A stretch of 64,000 nt of DNA. Origin: Pistricoccus aurantiacus (GTDB taxonomy: Bacteria; Pseudomonadota; Gammaproteobacteria; Pseudomonadales; Halomonadaceae). The notes below the pieces were generated by a model that saw only the letters and a program-made list of their open reading frames with translations, searched no databases and was not told the DNA's origin. The stretch lies in the NCBI RefSeq assembly GCF_007954585.1, contig NZ_CP042382.1, positions 2,914,001 to 2,978,000 of the forward strand, in the 5' to 3' direction. Made by a program: the position numbers and the translations under genes. Below are positions 18,491 through 27,756 of the stretch, one piece after another. Position 1 is the first letter of the stretch; every line of letters starts with the position of its first letter.

Positions 18491-20488
18491 TCAAGCAAGC
18501 CTCGGCCGCCACTTGCGCTGCCAGGCGAGCAATTGCAATACCGTCCAAAGCTGCTGGGCGTAATGTCCCTGCCTCTTGAGGTGGGCCTGCCACAGCTTAT
18601 GCACTTGCTTTGCATCAAGCATCGGCAATTCCTTAAGGCTTTGAGAAGATAGCAGGTCTTCCGTCCACTCTCTAAGCGGACCACGTAGCCAGTCATCCAA
18701 GGGGATGGCGAAGCCCATCTTGGGCCGCTCGATCAATTCACGCGGTACATGGCGATATAGCACCTGACGCAATACCCACTTACCCTGCCCTTCCCGCAGC
18801 TTGATCTCCGGCGGCAAACGCCAGGCGGCATGAAATACCTCGGGATCGAGAAACGGCACGCGCACCTCCAAGCTGCTGGCCATGCTGGCGCGATCCACTT
18901 TCACCAGCACATCGTCGACCATATAGTGCAGCGTATCCATCAGCAGCATCCACTCGACACTGTCGAAACCGGCAAGCACGGGATACAAGGCGTCCGCTTT
19001 GGCCTCCGGATGATTACCGGCCAAAAGCGTTGCCGGTGCGCGGTTCATCGAGGACACCCCGGCAAACAGCGCCTGTTGGGAAGGACTTTCCAGCACCGCG
19101 GCGAGCTTGTGCAGTTTCTCGCCGAAGGTGCGCAGGCGCAGGCGGGAAGGCAGCGCCTTGCCTCCTAGCTGCATCATGCGGTCATAGGCATGGGAAGGAA
19201 TAGACTTGAGTGAAACCGCCAAGGCACGTCGAGCCGGCAACGGCATGCGCTTAAGCTTGTCCCATAGCCGAGGCACCCAGAGGTGGCGGTTGTAACCGCC
19301 GAAGAGCTCATCGCCGCCATCGCCAGAGAGCGCTACGGTGACATGCTCGCGAGTCAGCTGTGCAACTAAAGTAGTCGGCAGTTGTGAGGAATCCGCGAAG
19401 GGCTCATCGTAGATTTCCGGCAATCGCGGTACCAGGTCCAGCGCCATCCGGGAGGTAGCCTTGAGCGTCACATGCTCAGTCCCCAGATGCTCTGCTATTG
19501 CTGCCGCATGGGCGGATTCATCATAGCGGCGATCATCGAAGCCCACAGAAAAGGTTCGTACTGGGCGACTGGCCTGGGCTTGCATCAAGGCGACCACGGC
19601 GGAGCTATCGATACCGCCAGAGAGAAAGGCCCCCAGCGGCACATCGGCAATCATACGCTGGCCGATCGATTGTCCCAGCGCCTGCTCCACTTGACCCACA
19701 GCGTAGGAAGGATCAGTGATGCGCCCTTGCTGGATGGCAGCATGAGCCGCCTGCTCGGCGGACCACCACTGAACGGGCTCAGGTAATCGGTACGCTTTGA
19801 TATGGTCACGAGATAGCGTCAACAAACTGCCCGGTGGCAACTTGAAAATGCCACGGAAGATGCTCTGCTTACCGCGCACACAACCGAAGCGCAGATAGTT
19901 TTCCAGCGCACCGGTTTCCAACTCGCCCTGCCACTGAGGATGTGCCGCCAACGCCTTGAGTTCGGAGCCAAACAAGAAAGTGCTATCCGAGAGGCCTTTG
20001 CCCGTAAAACCATAGTAAAGCGGCTTTTCCCCAAAGCGATCCCGCGCCAGAGTCAGCGTCTGCTCCTTGCGATCCCACAGCGCGGTTGCAAACATGCCCA
20101 CCGCCGCCTGGAGCGTGGCTTCGATACCCCAGGCCGCAAACGCTGCCAGCAACGTTTCGGTATCCGAATGCCCCCGCCAAACCGGGGTTTTCTTCCAGCT
20201 TTCAGCTTCCAGCTTCTTTCTTATGTCCAAGTGATTATAAATCTCGCCGTTGAAGGCGATGACATAGCGCCCACAGGCAGAGTGCATCGGCTGATGACCA
20301 GCCGGGGTGAGATCCAAAATCGACAGACGCCGATGCCCAAGTACCAATCCCACCGTCTCGTCCGACCAGTGGCCATCGCTATCCGGCCCGCGGTGGGTAA
20401 TGGCATCCATCATGCCGCGAATCGCGCGAATGCTCGCCTGGAAATCGTCTGACGCCCCGCTGGAAAGGAAACCTGTCAGTCCACACAT
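18491..20488 (-). CDS. asnB: Asparagine-synthase-like amidotransferase (glutamine-hydrolysing)
   Basis: A 665-residue protein beginning MCGLTGFLSS, so Cys2 is the glutaminase nucleophile exposed after Met removal; FNGEIYN and DSDTETLL-type motifs complete the Ntn-hydrolase domain. The C-terminal synthetase domain has the ATP P-loop GAFLSGGIDSSAVVAL and LSGDGGDELFGGY. In polysaccharide loci such AsnB homologues (WbpS type) are thought to amidate uronic acids rather than aspartate, which fits the UDP-GalNAcA genes downstream. This is inference; true asparagine synthesis is possible. It ends 30 bases before the EpsG-like gene. Confidence 0.9.
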   Translation of the reverse strand: MCGLTGFLSSGASDDFQASIRAIRGMMDAITHRGPDSDGHWSDETVGLVLGHRRLSILDLTPAGHQPMHSACGRYVIAFNGEIYNHLDIRKKLEAESWKKTPVWRGHSDTETLLAAFAAWGIEATLQAAVGMFATALWDRKEQTLTLARDRFGEKPLYYGFTGKGLSDSTFLFGSELKALAAHPQWQGELETGALENYLRFGCVRGKQSIFRGIFKLPPGSLLTLSRDHIKAYRLPEPVQWWSAEQAAHAAIQQGRITDPSYAVGQVEQALGQSIGQRMIADVPLGAFLSGGIDSSAVVALMQAQASRPVRTFSVGFDDRRYDESAHAAAIAEHLGTEHVTLKATSRMALDLVPRLPEIYDEPFADSSQLPTTLVAQLTREHVTVALSGDGGDELFGGYNRHLWVPRLWDKLKRMPLPARRALAVSLKSIPSHAYDRMMQLGGKALPSRLRLRTFGEKLHKLAAVLESPSQQALFAGVSSMNRAPATLLAGNHPEAKADALYPVLAGFDSVEWMLLMDTLHYMVDDVLVKVDRASMASSLEVRVPFLDPEVFHAAWRLPPEIKLREGQGKWVLRQVLYRHVPRELIERPKMGFAIPLDDWLRGPLREWTEDLLSSQSLKELPMLDAKQVHKLWQAHLKRQGHYAQQLWTVLQLLAWQRKWRPRLA

Positions 20489-20494
20489 TAGCTA

Positions 20495-21628
20495 CTAGCT
20501 CTCCATCGTCGACGTTGGCTGCGCTGTATCCTCAACGGGTTCGCCACGATATAGCCGCAGCCACTTTCTGGATGCCGCTTCCAAGGAGTAAAGTTTTTCA
20601 ACGCGCTTGCGTGCATTTTTCCCAAGCTCTACACGCTGATTGGATTCAAGATTCAAAGCTTGCTTTAACGCAATTGCTAGTGCGCCCGAATCTTGTGGTG
20701 GCACTAATAAGCCAGACTCACCCACGAGGCCCCGTACTCCTCCACAATCGGTGGCGACGACTAACCGTTGGCAGGCCATTGCTTCCAGCACAACCATAGG
20801 TAATCCTTCCCATGCAGACGACAATACAAAAATATCTCCAGCGGACATCAAGCCCAGCACATCGTGGCGCACGCCTAAAAAATATACTTGATTATTGATT
20901 TTTAATTTAATAGAAAGTTCAACCAATTTCTCACGTAAAGGACCATCGCCAGCAATTATTAGTTTTGGGCTATATCCCCAGCCTTGTAACTTGGCAAGTG
21001 CATGAAAGAGATTAGGATAATCTTTTGCTTCCCAAAATCGACCTACAGCAAGTAAAACAGGCTGCGAGTCACTTAGTCCTAACTCATTGCGTATAGCTAC
21101 ACGCGCATCATAGCCAAATTTAAAATTATCAGTGTCTATTCCATTGTGAATTGTCATCATGCGGCCAGGAAGGAGCGCACCTTGATCAATAAAGGCTTGC
21201 ACGGCCTCATCAGAAACATTCGTTGAAATATTGGCCAAACGATCTGTGAAGCGATAGGCCAACATACGGAAACGCCCTTCTTCATTAGTATTATGGGCGC
21301 TACTGATTAATCTCGGCATAGGTGTGATTAATCGTAATAATCGAGTAAGAATATTGGCGTGCACTAGATGACTATTCACTACATCCGGTTTAAATTCAAG
21401 TATTAACTTTCTTAATCGCCACAAGCCTTTAATTAAAGCTAATGGGTTTTTAGATATACCAAGATTAACCAAACTTACTCGCGCATCGAGTGGTTTCAAC
21501 TCTGCTTCACTATGAAACCAAGCAAGGCATACTTCGTGTCCAGCAGCAGTGAAGCGATCTGCCAAGCTTATGACCAAACGCTCAGCTCCACCGACTCCTA
21601 AGCTTGTAATAACTAAAAGTATTCTCAT
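20495..21628 (-). CDS. GT4-family glycosyltransferase
   Basis: A 377-residue GT-B enzyme. It opens MRILLVITSLGVGGAERLVISLADRF, the acceptor-domain signature of GT4 enzymes acting on lipid-linked glycans, and has LLAVGRFWEAKDYPNL and SSAWEGLPMVVLEAMACQRLVVATDCGG in the donor domain. Substrate unknown. It ends six bases before the asnB-like start, so translation is likely coupled. Composition is intermediate between the GC-rich genes downstream and the AT-rich ones upstream. Confidence 0.9.
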   Translation of the reverse strand: MRILLVITSLGVGGAERLVISLADRFTAAGHEVCLAWFHSEAELKPLDARVSLVNLGISKNPLALIKGLWRLRKLILEFKPDVVNSHLVHANILTRLLRLITPMPRLISSAHNTNEEGRFRMLAYRFTDRLANISTNVSDEAVQAFIDQGALLPGRMMTIHNGIDTDNFKFGYDARVAIRNELGLSDSQPVLLAVGRFWEAKDYPNLFHALAKLQGWGYSPKLIIAGDGPLREKLVELSIKLKINNQVYFLGVRHDVLGLMSAGDIFVLSSAWEGLPMVVLEAMACQRLVVATDCGGVRGLVGESGLLVPPQDSGALAIALKQALNLESNQRVELGKNARKRVEKLYSLEAASRKWLRLYRGEPVEDTAQPTSTMES

Positions 21629-21730
21629 TAATTATATAGCAATTTAAAATTAAAATTTTTTAAGCAATTGACGCGCTGTAGAAACAAGCTTGGCTCATGC
21701 TTACATGGCGCTTAACAATGTAACTATTTG

Positions 21731-22828
21731 TTACTTACTCAAAGCCGACACATATATATTTTCTAATCTCTTTATTTCAGACTCAACAGAGTAGCCAGCC
21801 TGCTCAATCTCACTACTTGCGCTTGATCTATCAAAGAAAGCATCTATTGCTTCAGCACTCCTAACCCAATGATCGATACCCAAGCTTAAATCTAGTTGGT
21901 AACAGTTTTTTAGAACAATTACGTCTTTTGGAGTATTTGAAGATATAAGGCAAGGAAGGCCAGATGTTTGTGCCTCGAGTACAGCACTACCAAACCCCTC
22001 ATATAAACTTGGGAAAACAAAAAGATCCATTGCGCTATATATTCTATCGGCATCGCTTCTAACTCCAGAAAAAATAATACTTTCTGAAATACCCAATTTT
22101 TCAGCTTTCTCTTCAATACTTTTTTTTAAGCTACCGTCACCAACCAGAATCAATTTTGATTTTTTTTTGACTGTTAAAAAACGACGAAAAAAATCAACCA
22201 AGAAATTATGATTTTTTGCAGGAAGAAAGGCCCCTACATTACCTATTAAAAACTCATCATCTTTGACGCCGAACTCCCTTCTTAAATTTTTCCTAGCGGC
22301 ATCATCATATGAAAATCGTTCAATATCTACGCCATTGTTAATTATTTCAAAATCCGACTTTTTCCCGAAGAGCCATTTCCCAGCGTCTTCAGAAACAGCT
22401 AGCCTTTTGATTCTATCCTTTGGAAGGACTAAAGAATTTAGATAATGCAAAGCATTAGTTTTTAACGATTTGGATGTTCCAGCATTTCTGCTATGCACTA
22501 TGACTTTTACATTGTTCTTCATCGCTGAAATAACAGGATATATATAACTTAAAGTATTAAAATGGCAGTGCAATATATCAAAATCGCCATTTTTTAACAA
22601 ACTATCAGTTTCATTTCTGTTTTTAACAATAGATTTTTTTCTGGAAGTTACTTTATGAAAATCAAAGCCAAAATCACTTAATTCTTTATAAAAACAAGGC
22701 GGCCCTTCGTTATTGTCGATAAATCCAAAACTAAATTCTTTTTTGTCTATTGAAGATGAAATTTTATAAAGATACGTTTCTATCCCGCCCATATTTTCAC
22801 TTAAGCCATAATGCAAAATATTTATCAT
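21731..22828 (-). CDS. GT4-family glycosyltransferase, AT-rich
   Basis: A 365-residue GT-B glycosyltransferase beginning MINILHYGLSENMGGIETYLYKI, with LIGNVGAFLPAKNHNFLVDFF and FPSLYEGFGSAVLEAQTSGLPCLISSN in the donor domain; this resembles EpsF-type enzymes. Codon use is strongly A/T-biased, with many AAA, AAT and ATA codons, unlike flanking chromosome, so recent transfer is likely. It follows directly after a 34-codon remnant and an IS5-like wreck. About 100 bases of AT-rich sequence separate it from the next glycosyltransferase. Confidence 0.9.
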   Translation of the reverse strand: MINILHYGLSENMGGIETYLYKISSSIDKKEFSFGFIDNNEGPPCFYKELSDFGFDFHKVTSRKKSIVKNRNETDSLLKNGDFDILHCHFNTLSYIYPVISAMKNNVKVIVHSRNAGTSKSLKTNALHYLNSLVLPKDRIKRLAVSEDAGKWLFGKKSDFEIINNGVDIERFSYDDAARKNLRREFGVKDDEFLIGNVGAFLPAKNHNFLVDFFRRFLTVKKKSKLILVGDGSLKKSIEEKAEKLGISESIIFSGVRSDADRIYSAMDLFVFPSLYEGFGSAVLEAQTSGLPCLISSNTPKDVIVLKNCYQLDLSLGIDHWVRSAEAIDAFFDRSSASSEIEQAGYSVESEIKRLENIYVSALSK

Positions 22829-22832
22829 TTAT

Positions 22833-22937
22833 TTACCTGTCAGATTCCAGATGATTACTTACGCGTTTCCAAAATAACTCGGGGCGATCTTGCTGCCACT
22901 GTTTCATGGCTTTTCGGCGCTCGTCGGAGTACTTCAT
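22833..22937 (-). CDS. Short GC-rich open frame, likely gene remnant
   Basis: A 34-codon frame (MKYSDERRKAMKQWQQDRPE then LFWKRVSNHL) ending TAA four bases before the start of the AT-rich glycosyltransferase. It is highly charged and of different composition from that gene. I do not recognise it. It could be the cut end of a larger coding sequence removed by the neighbouring IS insertion, or a short leader peptide. Confidence 0.25.
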   Translation of the reverse strand: MKYSDERRKAMKQWQQDRPELFWKRVSNHLESDR

Positions 22938-23034
22938 TGGAACCTCGTCACGCCCCACATGGTTCAGAGTCTACGCTTTGTCTGAAAAATGATGTCTTGC
23001 TAGCCTTTCCTCCATCAGACTTAGAGGTGCCGTC

Positions 23035-24040
23035 ATGGCAAAGCGTTACGAGATTTCCGATCAAGGCTGGGCATTGATTGCAGACATCGTTTTGCCTAAC
23101 ACGCCCGCTGTGTGTGGACGTCCACTACGCGATGAGCGGCAGATGCTCAACGGCATCTTCTAGATCCTCTGTTCCGCTGCCAAATGGCGGGAGCTGCCCG
23201 AGCGTTTCGGCCCGTGGAAAACGGGCTACCAAGGCTTTCGTCAGTGGCGAGATGACGGCACATTCGAACGTATACTGTCACGCCTTCATCTGAAGCTTCG
23301 TGAAGATAGCTATATGGACCTCGACATTTGGATGATCGACTCCACCTCGATTCGAGCGACTCGCTCTGCCGCTGGTGGCGGTAAAAAGGGGGCTCTCAAG
23401 AACCGTTATATCATGTCCTCGGGCGAAGCCGGGGCGACTTGACAACCAAGATCCATTTGGTTTGCGATACTCATGGCATGCCCCTGAGCTTTTTATTATC
23501 GCCGGGTCAGCATGCCGATTCACGCTATCTCGTTCCGGCCAGGGAGCAGATCCGCTTACCGGGTCGTACGGGGCGTCCCCGTAAGCGTTGCCGCCATCTG
23601 CTGGCCGACCGAGGTTACGACAGTGAACGATTGCGTCGATACTGCGACCGGCACGGAATACGACCGACGATCCGACGCAGACAGATGCACCGCCGCTCCA
23701 AGCCAGGACTACCACGTCTGTTCGAACGCCTCCGTTGTCGGCGTCGCAATGTGATAGAGCGTCTGTTTGGCTGGATGAAGGAATGTCAGCAACGACGCTA
23801 TAAGTCTGTACGGACAACCTTCATTGGCGTTGACAGGAAAAGCGGCGACTCTGCACTCGTTACGACAAGCTGGCGAAAAGTTACCGCGCTATGGTCACGC
23901 TGGTCTGCATCGAACGCTGTCTGCGAATCTATTCTTCAGACAGAGCGAGGGGCCTGCATGGAGCTCCTATGCCTGTTGTTGGGTGTCGCAATTCACAACA
24001 GTGCCGCTCTATGCAGGCCTTTTTCAATCCTATCGCTCTG
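23035..24040 (+). pseudogene. IS5-family transposase, disrupted
   Basis: The frame starts MAKRYEISDQGWALIADIVLP and continues through WRELPERFGPWKT, IWMIDSTSIRA (first catalytic Asp), TTKIHLVCDTHGMP, LLADRGYDSERLR (second Asp), NVIERLFGWMKE (Glu), then KRRLCTRYDKLAKSYRAMVT. This is a full IS5/IS427-type DDE transposase. It is broken three ways: a TAG at 23161-23163, a one-base shift near 23400, and a 56-base insertion after WMKE that shifts the rest. The element is GC-rich inside AT-rich flanks. Terminal inverted repeats were not identified, so the true element ends are uncertain. Confidence 0.88.
23784..23835. mobile_element. 52-base insertion with TGTCA/TGACA ends inside the IS5-like transposase
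   Basis: The transposase reading frame is interrupted between codons for WMKE and KRRLCTRYD. The extra DNA begins TGTCA and ends TGACA (inverted) and is flanked on both sides by GGAA (23780-23783 and 23836-23839), consistent with a tiny transposed segment and a short target duplication. What mobilised it is unknown. Confidence 0.45.
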
Positions 24041-24094
24041 ATTTTATTGTCAATTTTTTGAGGATCCCTCAGAATTTAAGTGAAATGAGAAATT

Positions 24095-25075
24095 TTATTT
24101 TATTTTCATAAGCCTCAAAAAGAAAAATACTATTTTTGGTGAAACCAAATTTGCAATAGAAAAGCTCAAAAAATCTTTTAGGCCAATCAAATTTTTTTTG
24201 TATAAAGAAGTTATTTCGCGACTCCCTAATTCATTATAATCCTGAAAGTATTTTAGGGATAAAGAATCTAATTTTTTTGATGACCAATCTCGATAAAATC
24301 TTAAAAAAGGCGATTTGTACAAAAAAAGATATTTCCTAAGCAAAATCAAATCTAAGTAATAATCGCTCACATGAGGAATATTTTTAAAATAAACTTTTTC
24401 AAAGAAGGACATTGTCTCTTTTATTTCAAGATATTTTTTTATGCTGTATTTTGATTTAGTTACTGACTCACCTGTTTTATCAAAAAGATACAAGTTCTTG
24501 TCTATTTTTAAATTTTTTTTTGATGCCAACAAAAATTGCAGATTGAAAACGGAGTCTTGAGATTGACTTTTGATAAATCTAATTCTTTTGCTGTCTATTA
24601 TTTTTTTGCAATAAACCTTATTCCATGTTGTTGATATTAATTTATCACTCATGAAATCGTAAAAAACACCATCCTCTGAAGGTTTCCAGTATTTTTCTAT
24701 ACGCTTATCTTCATACATTATGCTATAGTCAAAAACCAACAAATCCACTTTATTATTGTTTTTTAAGTTTTCCAAAATTATATCTACAGCTCCAAAACTG
24801 TAGCTATCATCAGCATCGATAAAAGTAATATATTTACCGGATGCCCGTGAAAGCCCAACGTTTCGACTTAAACCACATCCAATGTTCTCTTCATTGTAAA
24901 TATAATTACACCTCGGATCATTATAAAAAGCTACTTCATCTTTAACTGTCTTGACCGAGCAATCATCCACCAATAAGATTTCAAAATCTTTTGAAGTGGA
25001 ACAAAGAATACTGTCAAGACATTTTTTTATCGTATCGCTAGAGTTAAACGCTGTAATCACAATAGAAAATAACAT
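24095..25075 (-). CDS. GT2-family glycosyltransferase, AT-rich
   Basis: A 326-residue GT-A enzyme beginning MLFSIVITAFNSSDTIKKCLDSIL, with EILLVDDCS, GCGLSRNVGLSRASGKYITFIDADDSY (the DxD-type nucleotide-sugar and metal site) and later WNKVYCKKII. These are standard GT2 features for adding a sugar to a growing repeat unit in the cytoplasm. It is very AT-rich, with poly-A/T tracts, and sits between two transposase wrecks, so it belongs to the acquired part of the locus. Sugar specificity cannot be inferred. Confidence 0.88.
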   Translation of the reverse strand: MLFSIVITAFNSSDTIKKCLDSILCSTSKDFEILLVDDCSVKTVKDEVAFYNDPRCNYIYNEENIGCGLSRNVGLSRASGKYITFIDADDSYSFGAVDIILENLKNNNKVDLLVFDYSIMYEDKRIEKYWKPSEDGVFYDFMSDKLISTTWNKVYCKKIIDSKRIRFIKSQSQDSVFNLQFLLASKKNLKIDKNLYLFDKTGESVTKSKYSIKKYLEIKETMSFFEKVYFKNIPHVSDYYLDLILLRKYLFLYKSPFLRFYRDWSSKKLDSLSLKYFQDYNELGSREITSLYKKNLIGLKDFLSFSIANLVSPKIVFFFLRLMKIK

Positions 25076-25133
25076 AAAGATATTTTATGGAATAGTTGAT
25101 CGCCGAAGAGTCTTTATAATCTCAAGACTGGTA

Positions 25134-25310
25134 CTACAGTTGGAGATAATCGATGAGTGACATGGAAACTACGGTCCCTGTGGCTCGCTGTTGTTTCACC
25201 CAGTTATAGTACTGGGCGATGCGCTGATGCCACCGACGCCAGAGGGACCAGTGCAGGGCGATCTCAAGCCCTCTTCGTCGCCAGGTAACGGCAGTGAGAC
25301 ATCACCGCCG
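25134..25310 (-). pseudogene. C-terminal fragment of a transposase (minus strand)
   Basis: On the minus strand a frame without a start reads VTWRRRGLEIALHWSLWRRW, then HQRIAQYYNWVKQQR, ending at TAG at 25134. This WRRWHQ...YY pattern resembles the C-terminus of several IS transposases. Only the tail survives, and it overlaps the upstream, non-homologous part of the plus-strand open frame that leads into the IS630-like remnant. Confidence 0.45.
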
Positions 25311-25364
25311 CATCTTGGCCAGCCTCAGGATTTTAAAGAGCCCGAGTCATTTCATGTGCCAGCT

Positions 25365-25721
25365 ATGTTGACAGGCTCCGCTATCACTGAACCGGTGTCC
25401 AACGAGACGGTCATCGAAGCGTTCGACCAGTTTGTCGCCCAGAAAGACCCGAATACCTTCGCCGTCGTGATGCTCGACAATGCCAGCATGAATCGCTCCA
25501 AAACTTTCAGGCAGAGGATGGTGGAGTGGATGTCGCATCGTGTGCAACTGGTCTATCTATCGGCTTACTCGCCGGAGCTGAATCTGATTGAGATTCCCTG
25601 ATGGCAGATAAAAAACGCCTAGCTGCCACTGAGGGTATACCTTTCGTTTGAACACCTTTGCGATGAGGTACACCGTCAGCCCGGTGCCTATAGAACTGAT
25701 CGCGTGATTAATTTTAAATAA
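25365..25721 (+). pseudogene. IS630-family transposase, 3-prime remnant
   Basis: The frame TVIEAFDQFVAQ, then FAVVMLDNASMNRSKTFRQR (catalytic Asp-Asn) and VQLVYLSAYSPELNLIEIP (catalytic Glu) is the C-terminal half of an IS630-type DDE transposase. It is interrupted after EIP by a stop at 25600. The expected continuation WQIKNA and then the tail around HLCDEVH and RTDRVINFK can be read in shifted frames up to the TAA at 25719-25721. The N-terminal half is missing. Confidence 0.8.
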
Positions 25722-25725
25722 GCAC

Positions 25726-27309
25726 TTAACTTAGAGTTGAATCCGCAAAAAAATTATCTAATTGCTTGGAAAAGCTTGCATATGAAAATTCTTTATAACG
25801 GCAGTTAAAACCTTTAGCAGCTTTACAATGCGTTTGTCTCTTAAACGGATACTCTTCAAAAGACATTTTTGAATTATAAATATAATGCATATACATAAAC
25901 TCATACACTTGATTTATTTTGCTTTCATCTACTTTAAGAAAATCAGCATTCTTAATCAAGTTAAAATAGCTATCTTTATCATCAGAATTAAATGCAAAGT
26001 CATAAGCCGATGTGGGATTATCTCCACATAATATTACCGGAGTTCCCATTGTGGTAAATTCAGCTGCCACACTACCATATACAGAGACAATAGCCGCAGG
26101 ATGAAATTCAACTAGCTTTTTGTTATTGAAATCATCGTCAAGTATATTTATAAAATCATACATATTGTCAAGTTGAGATATGAACTTATCTTCATATCCG
26201 AATCGATTAGGATGTGGTTTCAAATATACTTCATACTTTTTAGTTAACTCACGATCTCTAATGAAATCAAGAGACTGAACAATCCATTCCCAAAAATCAG
26301 GAAAGACCATATCCTTGTAAATGTGCGGACTATCACTAAATGCATGCAGCATAAATACCAATGGGCGACGGCCTGGCTTTAACTCTAGGGTTAAGTTTTC
26401 TGAGTTACTGGAATATGCCGACTTCGCCATGTAAACCACGCCATCATCAAGCACGCCTTTCAGACGATTTTCAATAAGTTCTTTACCTTGTTTTTTGCAA
26501 TTAAATCTCTCTTCTTTAGGAAGTTGTGAAAAAATTTTACGGTATTTAGTGTGGTCCAGCGTCTGAAGCCCACGGTTTTCATGTACCGCATGTAACGGGG
26601 GGAATCTTGAATTGAAAGTTACATAAACTTTAGCACCATGATTAATCCCGACATCACTTATGACTTGCCAGCTATTATAAACACTATGCCCTAAAATTAA
26701 GCATTTAACCTTATTTTCAGAGAAAAATCTTTCTGACACGCACAGGAGCAATATCGCTTCATCCAGCAATTGCCTCAGTCTTGGGCTTTCCAAATCAACA
26801 GTAACTGACTTTGTAACGCGTAAGTATGTATCGTAGACAGCTCTTCCAACTTCTACATTGTGGACTTTATAACTAACCAGATCGTCTTTAGAGTTAATAC
26901 TTTTAAAAGCTTCTCCCAAAATCTGATCTCGATTATCAAAGTCAACTTTTGAAACAGAGCTTATTGATAACCCGTGTGAAAAGCCTAACCTCTTCGCTAA
27001 CCTCGGGCTTTTCATATAGCCAGACACACATCGGCTAGCAGCTCTTATCCAAGAATAACGATTTGCATAGTAGACATTTGGCTGATAGAAGCATGGTTTT
27101 AAGCCATTCTCATCAGAAAAATACTTTGCCACTGCTAGATTTTCTACTAGCTGGTTAGACACATGAGGCAAGTCCACCAGCAAAATTGAACTGCTATCTT
27201 TCGCCTCAACCTTAAGATCTGGTATTTTTTTATCTAAATTTTTTTTCTCTTCTCCTGAATAGAAGAAAAACTCTTTGAGTATGCTGTAAATTTTTTTCAT
27301 ATCGCTCAA
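25726..27309 (-). CDS. Putative capsule-type GT-B glycosyltransferase / polysaccharide biosynthesis protein, AT-rich
   Basis: A 527-residue soluble protein. The C-terminal half has features of the capsular polysaccharide synthesis/KpsS-CDP-glycerophosphotransferase superfamily: KYEVYLKPHPNRFGYED, then VEFHPAAIVSVYGSVAAEFTTMGTPVIL and NPTSAYDFAF. In these GT-B enzymes the KPHP and SxxxxE segments hold the nucleotide donor. The N-terminal half is not recognisable. The gene is strongly AT-rich, immediately downstream of the IS630 wreck. It may transfer the pseudaminic-type sugar made by the adjacent pse genes, but that is a guess from position. Confidence 0.65.
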   Translation of the reverse strand: MSDMKKIYSILKEFFFYSGEEKKNLDKKIPDLKVEAKDSSSILLVDLPHVSNQLVENLAVAKYFSDENGLKPCFYQPNVYYANRYSWIRAASRCVSGYMKSPRLAKRLGFSHGLSISSVSKVDFDNRDQILGEAFKSINSKDDLVSYKVHNVEVGRAVYDTYLRVTKSVTVDLESPRLRQLLDEAILLLCVSERFFSENKVKCLILGHSVYNSWQVISDVGINHGAKVYVTFNSRFPPLHAVHENRGLQTLDHTKYRKIFSQLPKEERFNCKKQGKELIENRLKGVLDDGVVYMAKSAYSSNSENLTLELKPGRRPLVFMLHAFSDSPHIYKDMVFPDFWEWIVQSLDFIRDRELTKKYEVYLKPHPNRFGYEDKFISQLDNMYDFINILDDDFNNKKLVEFHPAAIVSVYGSVAAEFTTMGTPVILCGDNPTSAYDFAFNSDDKDSYFNLIKNADFLKVDESKINQVYEFMYMHYIYNSKMSFEEYPFKRQTHCKAAKGFNCRYKEFSYASFSKQLDNFFADSTLS

Positions 27310-27499
27310 ACAAATGTGAGAGTTTCATCGCTTACTAAAACGGATGGTAAAGGATCTTTATTGGAATCATTCAGGTCCTTTGACGGCACCAACATGAAAG
27401 GTAATAATATCTAACTTTCTTAACAATGATTTTTTTTGCCGAAGTATTCGACTTAACAAAACATTCAACACTATGCATTATAACTTATTCAGTTACGAC

Positions 27500-27756
27500 T
27501 AGTAGTACTAGTGATGGCAGTGGTATGGGTAGAGCGACCAGAAAGCCCGCTGACCAGACCGAAGCGCGCGATCATGTCCGGGATGGTGCGCAGGTTGTAA
27601 TCTTCCGCTGGCGCCGAGTAGCCGCTGATACACTGCAGGATAGCCAGTTCCTTACAGCCGCCCCTTGGGTGGCGTCGATGGCTTCCTGGATCTCTTCGGC
27701 GTTGGCCATGCCGGTGGAGATGATCATCGGCTTACCAGTTTGAGCAGCGTATCCAA
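27500..27756 (-). pseudogene. Fragment of a sialic/pseudaminic-acid synthase (NeuB/PseI family)
   Basis: Immediately after the PIG-L stop the minus strand reads LIGYAAQTGKPMIISTGMAN then AEEIQEAIDATQGA, and after a one-base shift near 27663 continues GCKELAILQCISGYSAPAED, YNLRTIPDMIARFGLVSGLS and RSTHTTAITSTT. This is about 85 residues of the TIM-barrel centre of a NeuB-family synthase, with neither start nor end. It differs from the intact pseI just upstream, so it is a leftover of a second, replaced synthase gene rather than a simple duplication. Confidence 0.85.

Noticed and set aside
25191-25364. Upstream half of the plus-strand open frame leading into the IS630 remnant
   Set aside because: It does not match IS630 sequence; the opposite strand carries the tail of another transposase, so the open frame here is accidental.
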